From assembly GCF_030161595.1 (NCBI RefSeq), contig NZ_BSUM01000001.1, positions 1,488,001 to 1,552,000 on the forward strand: a stretch of 64,000 nucleotides of DNA, read 5' to 3'. The position numbers and the translations under genes are program-made. The DNA is from Litorihabitans aurantiacus. GTDB taxonomy: Bacteria; Actinomycetota; Actinomycetes; Actinomycetales; Beutenbergiaceae. Positions 39,068 to 48,542 of this stretch are shown in pieces; position 1 is the first letter of the stretch; every line of letters starts with the position of its first letter. The notes beneath the pieces are model-generated. The model saw only the letters and a program-made list of their open reading frames with translations. It did not search any database and was not told the origin of the DNA.

Positions 39068-39349
39068 ATGATCACCGCCATCGCCCTCGTCGACGCCGAC
39101 GTCGCCCGCATCCCCGAGGTCTGCGAGGAGGTCGCGGCGATCGACGGCGTCACGGAGGTCTACTCCGTGACCGGCGACACCGACCTGGTCGCGATGGTCC
39201 GCGTCCGTCGCCACGAGGACCTCGCCGAGGTCATCGCCGACCGGATCGGCAAGGTGCCCGGCGTCGTCGGCACCCGCACGTACATCGCGTTCCGCACGTA
39301 CTCCGAGCACGACCTCGCCCAGGCGTTCTCGATCGGCGCCGAGGACTGA
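39068..39349 (+). CDS. stand-alone Lrp/AsnC ligand-binding (RAM) domain
   Basis: Protein of 93 residues, MITAIALVDADVARIPEV, consisting only of the alpha/beta RAM fold that forms the effector-binding dimer of Lrp/AsnC regulators. VYSVTGDTDLVAMVRV and GVVGTRTYIAF are typical. No DNA-binding domain exists, so it may bind an amino acid or modulate a full-length Lrp protein. Such single-domain proteins are often found beside trpD in actinobacteria, here convergent with it. Confidence 0.85.
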   Translation: MITAIALVDADVARIPEVCEEVAAIDGVTEVYSVTGDTDLVAMVRVRRHEDLAEVIADRIGKVPGVVGTRTYIAFRTYSEHDLAQAFSIGAED

Positions 39350-39350
39350 T

Positions 39351-39378
39351 CCGCCCGGTCGTCGCCGCCCGGTCGTCG
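39351..39378. repeat. two tandem copies of a 14-bp unit
   Basis: CCGCCCGGTCGTCG occurs twice head to tail, starting just after the AsnC-type stop codon and ending before the trpD stop. No function evident. Confidence 0.8.
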
Positions 39379-39380
39379 TC

Positions 39381-40427
39381 TCAGCCGACCGGGGACGCCG
39401 CGCTCGCGGTGACCCACCGCTCGAGCGCCCCCGCCGCGGCACCGGAGTCGATCGACTCCTGCGCGATCGCGATCCCCTCGCGCATCCGCTCGACCAGCTC
39501 GCCGTCGCCCGTGCGCGTGCCGTCGGCGACGACGGCGGAGGCCGCGCCGAGCACGACGGCGTCGCGGACCGGTCCCCGCTCACCCGCCAGGACCCGGCGC
39601 ACCACGTCCGCGTTGAAGGCGGCGTCGGCGCCGCGGAGGTCCTCGAGCGTCGCGCGCGGCATCCCGAAGGCCGTCACCGCGTCGATCTCGTGCTCGACCA
39701 CGCGCCCGCCCGAGACCTCCCAGATCCGCGCGGGCGCCGTCGTCGCCCACTCGTCGAGCCCGTCACCGGAGCGGTAGAGCAGCACGCTCGAGCCTCGCTC
39801 GGCGAAGACTCCGGCCATCAGGGGCGCCATCCGGGCGTTCGCGACGCCGATCGCCCCCGCCGCCGGGCGGGCCGGGTTCGTGAGCGGCCCCAGGACGTTG
39901 AAGACCGTCGGGATGCCGAGCTCACGCCGCGCCGGACCGGCGTGGCGCATCGAGGGGTGGAACACCTGGGCGAACGCGAACGTGATGCCGACCTCGTGCG
40001 CGAGGTCCGCGACGCGCGCGGGGGCGGCGTCGAGCCGGACGCCGAGCGCCTCGAGGACGTCGGCCGCACCCGAGGCGGACGACGCCGCGCGGTTGCCGTG
40101 CTTGACCACGCGCAGACCGGTGCCGGCGGCCACGAGAGCGGCCATCGTGGAGATGTTCACGGAGCGGTGGCGATCGCCACCGGTCCCGACGATGTCGACC
40201 GTGCGCCCCTGCACGGGCAGCGGTACGGCGGCCGAGACCATGGCGTCGGCGAATCCGCCCAGCTCCTCGACGGTCTCGCCCTTGGCCGCCAGCGCGACCA
40301 GCAGACCGGCCAGGGCGACCGGCGTGACGTCGCCCGCCATGACCTGTTCCATCGCCCCGCGCGCCTGGGCGGCGCTGAGGTCGCCGCCGGAGACGAGTCG
40401 GCCGAGCAGCTCCGACCAGGCCGTCAT
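39381..40427 (-). CDS. trpD: anthranilate phosphoribosyltransferase
   Basis: Second step of tryptophan synthesis: anthranilate plus PRPP give phosphoribosylanthranilate. It has 348 residues. The PRPP site is VDIVGTGGDRHRSVNIST; KHGNRAASSASGAADVLEALG, cut here into KHGNRAASS and GAADVLEALG, gives the glycine-rich loop; NVLGPLTNPARP and DGLDEW are also conserved. The ATG overlaps the stop of the upstream receiver gene (ATGA). No other trp gene is in the window. Confidence 0.95.
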   Translation of the reverse strand: MTAWSELLGRLVSGGDLSAAQARGAMEQVMAGDVTPVALAGLLVALAAKGETVEELGGFADAMVSAAVPLPVQGRTVDIVGTGGDRHRSVNISTMAALVAAGTGLRVVKHGNRAASSASGAADVLEALGVRLDAAPARVADLAHEVGITFAFAQVFHPSMRHAGPARRELGIPTVFNVLGPLTNPARPAAGAIGVANARMAPLMAGVFAERGSSVLLYRSGDGLDEWATTAPARIWEVSGGRVVEHEIDAVTAFGMPRATLEDLRGADAAFNADVVRRVLAGERGPVRDAVVLGAASAVVADGTRTGDGELVERMREGIAIAQESIDSGAAAGALERWVTASAASPVG

Positions 40428-40855
40428 GCCGAGGGGCTCGCGGCCGCGGGAGCCACGCGAGCGCGCAGGAGCGCCGCGACGGCCTCGGCGACCTCGATCG
40501 GTCGCAGCGGGTGCGGCACCGTCGCGTCCGCCTGCGACCACGCGGCGATCCAGGCGTCCTGGGGCCGGGCCACGAGGAGCAGCACCGGCGGGGCGTCGTA
40601 GTGGCTGTCCTTGACCTCGCGAGCGAGTCCGAACCCACCCACCTTGGCGGTCTCGCCGTCGAGCACGAGCAGGTCGACGCCGCCGGCGGCGACCTCGGCG
40701 GTCATGGCGTCGGGTGTGGCCACCTCCACCCACGTGACGGTCGGGGTGTCGCGCGAGGCCCGCCGCCCCACGGCACGCCGGACGGCGGCTCGCGTGGCCG
40801 CGTCGTCGCTGTAGAGCACCACGCGGGCGCTGCGGGCGGTCTGCTCGACGCTCAT
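40424..40855 (-). CDS. degenerate response-regulator receiver domain, coupled to trpD
   Basis: Protein of 143 residues with only a CheY-like fold and no output domain. Acidic residues D17/D18 and the possible phospho-acceptor D66 (LLVLDGET) are present. The conserved Thr/Ser is replaced by V95 (LLLVARPQD) and the conserved Lys by H115 (TVPHPLRP), so normal phosphorylation signalling is doubtful. It has a leaderless promoter (TAGCAT) and overlaps trpD by four bases. A protein-binding or regulatory role on TrpD is possible but unproven. Confidence 0.75.
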   Translation of the reverse strand: MSVEQTARSARVVLYSDDAATRAAVRRAVGRRASRDTPTVTWVEVATPDAMTAEVAAGGVDLLVLDGETAKVGGFGLAREVKDSHYDAPPVLLLVARPQDAWIAAWSQADATVPHPLRPIEVAEAVAALLRARVAPAAASPSA

Positions 40856-40861
40856 GCCCCG

Positions 40862-40867
40862 ATGCTA
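40862..40867 (-). promoter_or_regulatory. -10 element of the receiver-trpD operon
   Basis: TAGCAT on the minus strand, 6 bases before the ATG at 40855. Confidence 0.75.
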
Positions 40868-41103
40868 GTGCGGCACGCTCGCGCGCCGCTCCCCGGGACC
40901 GCCCGCCACGCGCGGACCTGGCCGCCTGGCGGACCACCCACCGCACCGCCCGCCGCACCCGGAGCGGCCGTTTTCTTACACGTGGCGGGGGGCCGTCAGA
41001 ACAGGTGCGCACGGCACGCCGCGCGCACCGGAGCACCCCGCGCTTTCCCGCACGATCGCGCCGCCACGACGCGTCGGAGTAGGTCGGGGAGCCGACCGTT
41101 CGT

Positions 41104-41109
41104 CATAAT
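41104..41109 (+). promoter_or_regulatory. -10 element of the ctaE-qcrCAB operon
   Basis: CATAAT, 6 bases before the GTG at 41116; closest to TATAAT of any hexamer in the window. The 230 bp upstream hold no gene. Confidence 0.75.
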
Positions 41110-41115
41110 GGAGGG

Positions 41116-41754
41116 GTGTCCAGCCATGCCACCACCGCGCCCAGCGCCCACGTGAGTGTCGACCGCCCGAACCTGACGCAGGTCGGCACGATCGTGTGGC
41201 TCTCGAGCGAGCTCATGTTCTTCGCGGGACTGTTCGCGATCTACTTCACGCACCGCAGCGTCTCCGACCCCGGCGAGTGGGCGGCGTCGACCGACCTGCT
41301 GAACCTGCCGTTCGCGACCGTCAACACCACGATCCTGATCCTGAGCTCCTTCACGTGCCAGTTCGGCGTCATCGCGGCGCAGCGGCACCAGGCCCGGCGC
41401 ACCGGCAGCCTGTGGAACCTGCGCCAGTGGGGCCTGCAGGAGTGGTTCACGCTGACGTTCATCATGGGCGCCGTCTTCATCGGCGGTCAGGTCACGGAGT
41501 ACGCCGAGCTCGTGGAGCACGGCCTGATGATCTCGACGTCCTCGTTCGGCAGCGTCTTCTACCTCACCACCGGTTTTCACGGTCTCCACGTGGTGGGTGG
41601 TCTCATCGCCTTCCTCTTCGTCCTCGGCTCGTCCTTCGTGGCCGGGCGGTTCGGTCACCGCGAGGAGGTCCGGGCCCACGTGGTCTCGTACTACTGGCAC
41701 TTCGTCGACGTGATCTGGGTGGCGCTCTTCTTCGTCATCTACTTCCTTCGGTAG
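41116..41754 (+). CDS. ctaE: cytochrome c oxidase subunit III
   Basis: Subunit III of the aa3 oxidase, 212 residues with five membrane helices. The family pattern is clear: [17 protein letters not shown] near residue 32, [12 protein letters not shown] near 155, and [20 protein letters not shown] at the C-terminus. The GTG start is leaderless. It is separated from the other cta genes but heads the bc1 operon, the normal actinobacterial arrangement for a bc1-aa3 supercomplex. Confidence 0.95.
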   Translation: MSSHATTAPSAHVSVDRPNLTQVGTIVWLSSELMFFAGLFAIYFTHRSVSDPGEWAASTDLLNLPFATVNTTILILSSFTCQFGVIAAQRHQARRTGSLWNLRQWGLQEWFTLTFIMGAVFIGGQVTEYAELVEHGLMISTSSFGSVFYLTTGFHGLHVVGGLIAFLFVLGSSFVAGRFGHREEVRAHVVSYYWHFVDVIWVALFFVIYFLR

Positions 41755-41819
41755 CCGCCGATGGCCACCGCACCGCTCCACCCCGCACCGCCCGCCCCAC
41801 ACAGAAACGAGGACACCCC

Positions 41820-42608
41820 GTGGTGAAGGCCCTCGCCTCCGCGCGACGCCACCGGTTCGCACCCGTCGTCCTGATGCTGCTCGCGCTCCTGGCCGTCGGC
41901 GGCCTCTACGCCGTCGCCGCCCCGCAGGCCGCGGTCGCCGATGCGGCGTCCACCGACGACGTCGAGAACGGCGAGAAGCTGTTCGCGGCGAACTGCGCCA
42001 GCTGCCACGGCCCGTCGGCCGAGGGCGCGACGGCGTCGCCCTCGCTGATCGGCGTCGGTGCCGCCTCGGTACACTTCCAGGTGAGCACCGGCCGCATGCC
42101 GATGGCCGCCAACGCGCCGCAGGCCCCCGAGAAGGGCGTCCAGTTCGACGCCGAGCAGACCGCGCAGCTCGCCGCCTACGTCGCGACCCTGGGCCCCGGC
42201 CCGGCCATCCCCGACTCCGAGCAGGTCGACCCCGCCCAGGGCGACGCGGCCAACGGCATGCTCGTCTTCCGCACCAACTGCGCGATGTGCCACAACGCCG
42301 TCGGCGCCGGCGGTGCGCTCAGCGAGGGCAAGTACGCGCCGTCGCTGTTCAACTCCACGCCGACCGAGATCTACGAGGCGATGCTGACCGGCCCGCAGTC
42401 GATGCCGGTGTTCAACGAGGAGAACATCACCCCTGAGGCCAAGCGGGACGTGATCGCCTACCTGATGGAGCAGCGCGCCGGCGACTCCTCCCCCGGTGGC
42501 GCCAACCTCGGCTCGATCGGACCCGTGTCCGAGGGCATGTGGGTGTGGATCATCGGCATGGGTGTCCTGATCGGCGCCTCGGTGTGGATCGGAGCCAAGT
42601 CCTCATGA
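41820..42608 (+). CDS. qcrC: cytochrome bc1 complex dihaem cytochrome c subunit
   Basis: Dihaem c-type cytochrome (cyt cc) of 262 residues that carries electrons from bc1 directly to aa3. The first CxxCH is CASCH near residue 60 and the second CAMCH near 158. An N-terminal membrane anchor/signal (VLMLLALLAVGGLYAVAA) and a C-terminal helix (WVWIIGMGVLIGASVWIG) hold it on the outer face. The double GTG at 41820/41823 has GAGGA upstream. The stop overlaps qcrA (ATGA). Confidence 0.95.
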   Translation: MVKALASARRHRFAPVVLMLLALLAVGGLYAVAAPQAAVADAASTDDVENGEKLFAANCASCHGPSAEGATASPSLIGVGAASVHFQVSTGRMPMAANAPQAPEKGVQFDAEQTAQLAAYVATLGPGPAIPDSEQVDPAQGDAANGMLVFRTNCAMCHNAVGAGGALSEGKYAPSLFNSTPTEIYEAMLTGPQSMPVFNEENITPEAKRDVIAYLMEQRAGDSSPGGANLGSIGPVSEGMWVWIIGMGVLIGASVWIGAKSS

Positions 42609-43699
42609 GCGACGTCAGCAAGCGGGACAACGTCGGCGATCCCGACGAGGTCCACGAGAACGACGCCCTCTCCGTCGGCGAGGGCACGGTCGACCGGTTC
42701 GTCAACCCCGGCCTCCCCGAGCACAAGCACCGCCTCTCGGACCACTCCGAGGACGGCGCCAAGCGAGTCGAGCGCCAGGTCACGCTCATCTTCGTGCTGT
42801 CGCTCGTCGCCTCGGTCGCCGGCATCGTCGGCTACTTCGTCTTCCCCGTCGGTGCCTCGCTCGGCAGCGTCCGCGCCTCGACGCTGAGCATCGGCCTGGG
42901 CCTCGGCATCGGCATGCTCGGTATCGGCGTCGCGGCCGTGCACTGGGCCAAGGCCCTGATGTCCGACGTCGAGCAGGTCGACGAGCGCCACCCGCAGCGC
43001 GGTGACGACGCCACCCGCGCCGCCGCCGTCGAGGCTCTCCAGGCGGGTGCCGACGACTCGCGCATCGCCCGGCGCCCCCTGCTCAAGGGTGCGCTCGTCT
43101 CCGCCGTCGCCGTCGCGCCGCTCGCCTTCGTGGTCCCCATGGTGGGCAACCTCGGCGGCGACTGGAACGTCAGCAAGTTCCGTCACACCGTCTGGGGTCC
43201 CGGCGTCCGCCTGGCGCGCGACCCCGACGGCGCGCTGATCCGCCCCGAGCAGGTCACCATCGGTTCCGTCTGGCACGTCATCCCCGACGGCCTGATGAAC
43301 GCCGAGCACATGCTGGAGGAGAAGGCCAAGGCCGTCGTCCTCATGGTCCGGATGGCCCCGGGCGACCTCACCGAGGCGCCCGATCGGGCCGGCTGGTCGT
43401 GGGACGGCATCGTGGCCTACTCCAAGGTCTGCACGCACGTCGGTTGTCCGGTGGCGCTGTACGAGCAGCAGACCCACCACATCCTGTGCCCGTGCCACCA
43501 GTCCACGTTCGACGTCTCCGACGGCGCCAAGGTCGTCTTCGGTCCCGCCAAGCGTGCTCTCCCCCAGCTGCCCATCACCGTGGACGACGAGGGCTACCTC
43601 GTCGCGCAGAGCGACTTCCACGAGATGGTCGGCCCCTCCACCTGGGAGCGTGAGCGCTACGGCGACCTCCCGGTCTCCGACGAGGAGAAGGTCCATTGA
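42605..43699 (+). CDS. qcrA: cytochrome bc1 complex Rieske iron-sulfur subunit
   Basis: Rieske protein of 364 residues. Three N-terminal membrane helices, typical of actinobacteria, precede the 2Fe-2S domain with CTHVGC near residue 277 and CPCHQSTF near 297. It passes electrons from menaquinol to QcrC. It starts with an ATGA overlap to qcrC, and its TGA stop overlaps the TTG start of qcrB. Confidence 0.95.
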   Translation: MSDVSKRDNVGDPDEVHENDALSVGEGTVDRFVNPGLPEHKHRLSDHSEDGAKRVERQVTLIFVLSLVASVAGIVGYFVFPVGASLGSVRASTLSIGLGLGIGMLGIGVAAVHWAKALMSDVEQVDERHPQRGDDATRAAAVEALQAGADDSRIARRPLLKGALVSAVAVAPLAFVVPMVGNLGGDWNVSKFRHTVWGPGVRLARDPDGALIRPEQVTIGSVWHVIPDGLMNAEHMLEEKAKAVVLMVRMAPGDLTEAPDRAGWSWDGIVAYSKVCTHVGCPVALYEQQTHHILCPCHQSTFDVSDGAKVVFGPAKRALPQLPITVDDEGYLVAQSDFHEMVGPSTWERERYGDLPVSDEEKVH

Positions 43700-45374
43700 G
43701 CACCACCACCCCCTGACGAAGGCGGCGGCCGGGACGGCCGACTTCTTCGACTCCCGCGTCGGCGCGGGCAAGATGGTCAAGGAGTTCGCCCGGAAGGTCT
43801 TCCCCGACCACTGGTCGTTCCTCCTGGGTGAGATCGCCCTGTACAGCTTCGTCGTCCTGCTCCTGACCGGCACGTTCCTCACGATGTTCTTCGTGCCGAG
43901 CATGACCGAGGTGCACTACCCGGACGACGCCTTCCCGGTCGCGATGCGCGGCGTGGAGATGTCGGAGGCGTTCGCCTCGACCCTGAACATGTCCTTCCAC
44001 GTGCGCGGCGGTCTGCTCATGCGGCAGATCCACCACTGGGCGGCGCTGCTGTTCATGGCCTCGATCGTGACGCACATGATGCGCGTCTTCTTCACCGGCG
44101 CCTTCCGTAAGCCCCGCGAGCTCAACTGGGTCGTCGGCTTCACGCTGATGATCCTCGGCCTGCTCGCCGGCTTCACCGGCTACTCGCTCCCCGACGACGT
44201 CCTGTCGGGCAACGGCCTGCGCATCACCGACGGTGTGGTGAAGTCGATCCCGGTCATCGGCTCGTACATGTCGTACATGATCTTCGGCGGCGAGTTCCCC
44301 GGCACCGAGATCATCCCCCGCCTGTTCACGGCGCACATCCTGCTGGTGCCCGCGCTGATCCTGGCGCTCATCGCTGTCCACCTGGTGCTGATCGTGGCGC
44401 ACAAGCACACGCAGTACCCCGGCCCGGGCCGCACGAACCGCAACGTGGTCGGCTACCCGCTGTTCCCCGTGTACGTGGCCAAGGCCGGCGGCTTCTTCTT
44501 CGTGGTGTTCGGCGTGCTGGCCATCATGGGCGCCACGCTCGCGATCAACAGCGTGTGGGTCTACGGCCCCTACGACCCCTCGCCCGTCGGCGCGGGCGCT
44601 CAGCCCGACTGGTACATGCTGTTCCTCGAGGGCTCGCTCCGGCTGATGCCGGGTCAGACCGAGTGGGTCTGGGGCGGGTACACGATCTCGCTGAACGTCC
44701 TCATCCCGGCCGTGGTGATCCCCGGCCTGCTGTTCACGATCCTCGCGGTCTACCCGTTCATCGAGGCCTGGGCCACCGGTGACAAGCGCGAGCACCACCT
44801 GCTCGACCGCCCGCGGAACGTCCCGACGCGCACGGGTGTCGGCGTCGCCGTCCTGACCGCGTTCATCATCCTGGTCCTGGCCGGGTCGAACGACATCATC
44901 GCGACCCACTTCGGGCTCTCGATCAACGCCATCACCTGGGTGTTCCGCGTCCTGTTCTTCGCCGGGCCGGTCATCGGCTTCATCGTCACGAAGCGCATGT
45001 GCCTCGCGCTGCAGCGCCGGGACCGCGAGCTCGTCCTGCACGGTCACGAGACGGGCCGTGTGGTCCGGTTCGCCTCGGGTGAGTACATCGAGGTGCACCA
45101 GCCCCTCACGGACCACGAGCGCTGGCTGCTCGTGGGCCACGAGCCGGTGCGCCCCCTCGAGGTCGGGCCCGCCGAGAACGGGCGCGGCGTCAGCCGCCCC
45201 GGGTACAAGGCCGCGGTGCGACGCTCCAAGGTGTCGAACTTCTTCTTCGCCGATCGCGTCGAGCCCGTCACCCCGAGCGAGCTCGAGGAGGCTCACGGCC
45301 ACGGCGAGCACGCCGAGATCGCCCAGGGCGACTCGAACGAGGCGCTCCTGACCAACGCGAGCACGCGCGGCTGA
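43696..45374 (+). CDS. qcrB: cytochrome bc1 complex cytochrome b subunit (one-base frameshift near the start)
   Basis: Cytochrome b of about 559 residues with eight or more membrane helices and the haem-ligand histidines in MRQIHHWAALLFMASIVTHM and further on. The natural start is most likely the TTG at 43696, which overlaps the qcrA stop (TTGA), as in relatives that begin MSTTTTP. In the given sequence this frame hits a stop after six codons. One extra C in the five-C run 43709-43713 joins it to LTKAAAGTADFFDSR. The long soluble C-terminal tail is normal for actinobacteria. Confidence 0.9.
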
Positions 45375-45419
45375 CGCACGTGCTCGATCCCGGGTGACCG
45401 ACCCGGGACCAGATGCCGG

Positions 45420-45458
45420 GAAACGGCCCTGCTCGCGGAACGCGAGCGGGGCCGTTTC
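45420..45458 (+). terminator. terminator of the ctaE-qcrCAB operon
   Basis: An 18-bp stem (GAAACGGCCC, one G-T pair, GCTCGCG) with the loop GAA, followed by TGTTGC. It is 45 bp after the qcrB stop. Confidence 0.85.
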
Positions 45459-45524
45459 TGTTGCAATAGAGGTACGAGCGTTCGCACCACGCGGGTGCGG
45501 CCGCCACGATGGAGAGGAATCTCG

Positions 45525-46150
45525 ATGACCGGCTACACACTCCCCGAGCTGCCCTACGACTACGCGGCGCTGGAGCCCCACATCTCCGGCAAGATCATGC
45601 AGCTCCACCACGACAAGCACCACCAGGCCTACGTGACGGGCGCCAACACCGCGCTCGAGAAGCTGGCCGAGGCTCGCGAGTCCGGCGACCTCGCCGCCGT
45701 GAACCTCCACTCCAAGAACCTGGCCTTCAACCTCGGTGGCCACGTCAACCACACGGTCTTCTGGGAGAACCTCTCCCCCGAGGGGGCGAGCCCGCCGGCG
45801 AGCTCCTCGCGGCCCTCGAGGACCACTTCGGCGGCGTCGAGGCGTTCAAGAAGCACTTCTCGGCCGTCGCCGCCGGCGTGCAGGGGTCCGGCTGGGCCGT
45901 GCTGGCCTGGGACACGATCGGTGCCCGCCCCGTCGTCGTGCAGCTGTACGACCAGCAGGGCAACCTCGCCCTCGGCCTCGTCCCGCTCCTCATGCTCGAC
46001 GTGTGGGAGCACGCCTACTACCTCGACTACCTGAACGTGCGCGCCGACTACGTCGCCGCGTTCTGGAACATCGTGAACTGGAACGACGTCGCCGCGCGCC
46101 TCGCCCGCGCCACCACGGCCGGCGCCGGCGGCCTCATCGTGCCCGCCTGA
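45525..46150 (+). CDS. sodA: superoxide dismutase, Fe/Mn type (one-base frameshift)
   Basis: Converts superoxide to oxygen and hydrogen peroxide; 208 residues when repaired. Metal ligands are the histidines in [14 protein letters not shown] and in HVNHTVFW, and [11 protein letters not shown] near the end (Asp and His). The frame breaks in the five-G run 45782-45786; one extra G restores the expected [13 protein letters not shown]. The ATG at 45525 has GAGAGGA about 6 bases upstream. Metal preference cannot be set by eye. It stands alone between two convergent respiratory operons. Confidence 0.92.
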
Positions 46151-46169
46151 GCGACCGCTCAACCCACGC

Positions 46170-46209
46170 CCGACGGGGGCGCCACGCACCGGCGTGGCGC
46201 CCCCGTCGG
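46170..46209. terminator. strong hairpin downstream of sodA
   Basis: An 18-bp perfect stem (CCGACGGGGGCGCCACGC and complement), loop ACCG. Confidence 0.8.
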
Positions 46210-46239
46210 CGTCTCCCCTCCGGCTCAGCCGGAGACGAC

Positions 46240-46269
46240 GACGGGCGGGTGCCGAAGCACCCGCCCGTC
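46240..46269. terminator. second hairpin, downstream of the ctaC-ctaD-ctaF operon
   Basis: A 13-bp perfect stem (GACGGGCGGGTGC and complement), loop CGAA; 31 bp after the ctaF stop on the minus strand. Confidence 0.75.
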
Positions 46270-46300
46270 ACTCGCAGCCGTCAGCGGCCTCACGCGTCGC

Positions 46301-46768
46301 TCAGTGCGCGTGCTGCCCCCGCGAGAACTCGAAGATGAGGCCCACGAGGCCGATGCTGCCGACGATCACACCGACGACGCACACCCACCAGCCCACGGCG
46401 ACGCCGAAGAAGATGATCGCGGCGCCGATCGCGAGCACGAAGGGCCACCAGGAGTGCGGGGAGAACTCGCCGTACTCACCCGCAGCCGACTCGATGGTGC
46501 CGAGCGGGTCGTCCTCGGGGCGCGCGTCGATCGTGCGCCCGGTGATGAAGAGGAAGAACGCCACCAGGCCGGCCAGCCCTGCCAGCAGCAGGAGGCCGAT
46601 GAAGCCGACGAACTCCGTGAACTCGGTGAGGAACCCGTACACGATCGCGAGTGCGAGGAACACCGGGACACCGGCGCCGAAGACGACGGTCTCGATGTAC
46701 ATCGGCGGGCGCGTGCGGGAGGAGGGCTCCACCGTGCGGTCCGGTCCGGCGGTCTGCTGCGTGCTCAT
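46301..46768 (-). CDS. ctaF: cytochrome c oxidase subunit IV (actinobacterial)
   Basis: Small membrane subunit of the aa3 oxidase, 155 residues. Four hydrophobic helices occur in two pairs, and [18 protein letters not shown] is typical of the actinobacterial CtaF family. The ATG overlaps the ctaD stop (ATGA). It is the last gene of the leftward ctaC-ctaD-ctaF operon. Confidence 0.9.
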   Translation of the reverse strand: MSTQQTAGPDRTVEPSSRTRPPMYIETVVFGAGVPVFLALAIVYGFLTEFTEFVGFIGLLLLAGLAGLVAFFLFITGRTIDARPEDDPLGTIESAAGEYGEFSPHSWWPFVLAIGAAIIFFGVAVGWWVCVVGVIVGSIGLVGLIFEFSRGQHAH

Positions 46769-48542
46769 GAGTGTTCCTTCGAGGTGCGCTCCTGGATGGA
46801 GCCCTGCATGTCGGCGTTGCCGTAGACCTGGTCGAGGAAGCCCTTGTCGGTCTCGACGTGGTCCATGGCGGCGACCTCGGGGTGGTGCAGGTCGAACGCC
46901 GGCGACTCCGAGCGGATGCGCGGGATGGAGCTGAAGTTGTGGCGCGGGGGCGGGCACGACGTGGCCCACTCGAGCGAGCGGCCGTAGCCCCACGGGTCGT
47001 CGACCTCGACCTGGGGCGCGGTGCGCCAGGTGCGGATGACGTTCCAGAGGAACGGCAGGGTCGCAGCGGCGAGGATGAACGCGCCGACGGTGGAGATCTG
47101 GTTCCAGAGCGTCACGCCGTCCTCGGGCAGGTAGTCGATGTAGCGCCGCGGCATCACCTTCGCGCCGATCCAGTGCTGGATGAGGAAGGTGGTGTGGAAG
47201 CCGACGAACGTCAACCAGAAGTGGACCTTGCCGAGACGCTCGTTCAGCATCTTCCCGGTGAACTTCGGCCACCAGAAGTAGAAGCCGGCGAACATCGCGA
47301 ACACGACCGTGCCGAAGACGACGTAGTGGAAGTGTGCGACGACGAAGTACGTGTCGTGCAGCTGGAAGTCCAGCGTCGGCACGCTGAGGATCACACCGGT
47401 GAGACCGCCGAACAGGAAGGTCGCCAGGAACCCGATCGACCAGAGCATCGGCGTCTCGAACGTGAGCTTGCCGCGCCACATCGTGCCGATCCAGTTGAAG
47501 AACTTCACGCCTGTCGGCACCGCGATGAGCATCGTCATCAGGGCGAAGAACGACAGCATGACGGCGCCGGTCGTGTACATGTGGTGCGCCCACACGGTCA
47601 CGGACAGCGCAGCGATCGAGAGCGTCGCCAGCACGAGCGTCTTGTAGCCGAAGATCGGCTTGCGGCTGAAGACCGGGAAGATCTCCGAGACGATGCCGAA
47701 GAACGGCAGCGCGATGATGTAGACCTCGGGGTGGCCGAAGAACCAGAACAGGTGCTGCCACAGGATCGGCCCGCCGAGTGCCGGGTCGAAGATCATCGCG
47801 TCGAGGCGGCGGTCGGCGATGAGGCCGAAGTAGGCGGCCGTGAGGATCGGGAACGCCATCAGCGCGAGCACCGCGGTGATGAGGATGTTCCAGGTGAAGA
47901 TCGGCATCCGGAACATCGTCATGCCGGGGGCGCGCATGCAGATGATCGTGGTGATGAAGTTGACGGCACCGAAGATCGTCGAGAAGCCGGTCAGGCCGAA
48001 CCCGACGAGCCAGAGGTCCGCACCCAGACCGGGCGAGAACGTCTCGGAGGCGAGCGGGACGTAGGACGTCCACCCGAAGCCGGCCGGTCCCTCCGGCGTC
48101 AGGAACCCACCGACGGCGATGAGGCCGCCGAACAGGTACAGGTAGTACGCGAACATGTTCATCCGCGGGAACGCGACGTCCGGCGCACCGATCTGCAGCG
48201 GGACCATCACGTTCGCGAAGCCCGCGAACAGCGGTGTCGCGAAGAGCAGCAGCATGATGCCGCCGTGCATCGTGAAGAACTGGTTGTACTGCTCGGCGCT
48301 CGTGAACAGCTGACGCCCCGGCTCGAACAGCTCGGCACGGATCGCGAGCGCGAGGACGCCGCCGATGCAGAAGAACAGGAACGACGTGGTCAGGTACATG
48401 TACCCGATCGTCTTGTGGTCGGTGGACGTCATCCACTTCACGATCGCGTTGCCGCGGCGCTGACGTCGGGGGCGAGGCCCGGGACGCGGTCCTCGGGCTG
48501 ACGCGGTGCGGAGTCGTTCTGCACGACCTCGTCGATGGCCAT
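46765..48542 (-). CDS. ctaD: cytochrome c oxidase subunit I (one-base frameshift near the start)
   Basis: Catalytic subunit with haem a, haem a3 and Cu_B; 592 residues when repaired and 12 helices. [16 protein letters not shown] begins the core. Ligands are seen in [24 protein letters not shown] (with the cross-linked His-Tyr region), WAHHMYTTG and AHFHYVVFG. The start is the ATG at 48542, which overlaps the ctaC stop by one base. The frame is lost in the five-base run 48468-48472; one extra C (minus strand) joins the N-terminus to [13 protein letters not shown] start at the GTG 48441 would lose the natural N-terminus. Confidence 0.9.

Noticed and set aside
43696-43720. Programmed ribosomal frameshifting or a regulatory short peptide at the qcrB start
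   Set aside because: The same one-base loss in C/G runs occurs at 15 or more unrelated genes, so a sequencing cause is far more likely.
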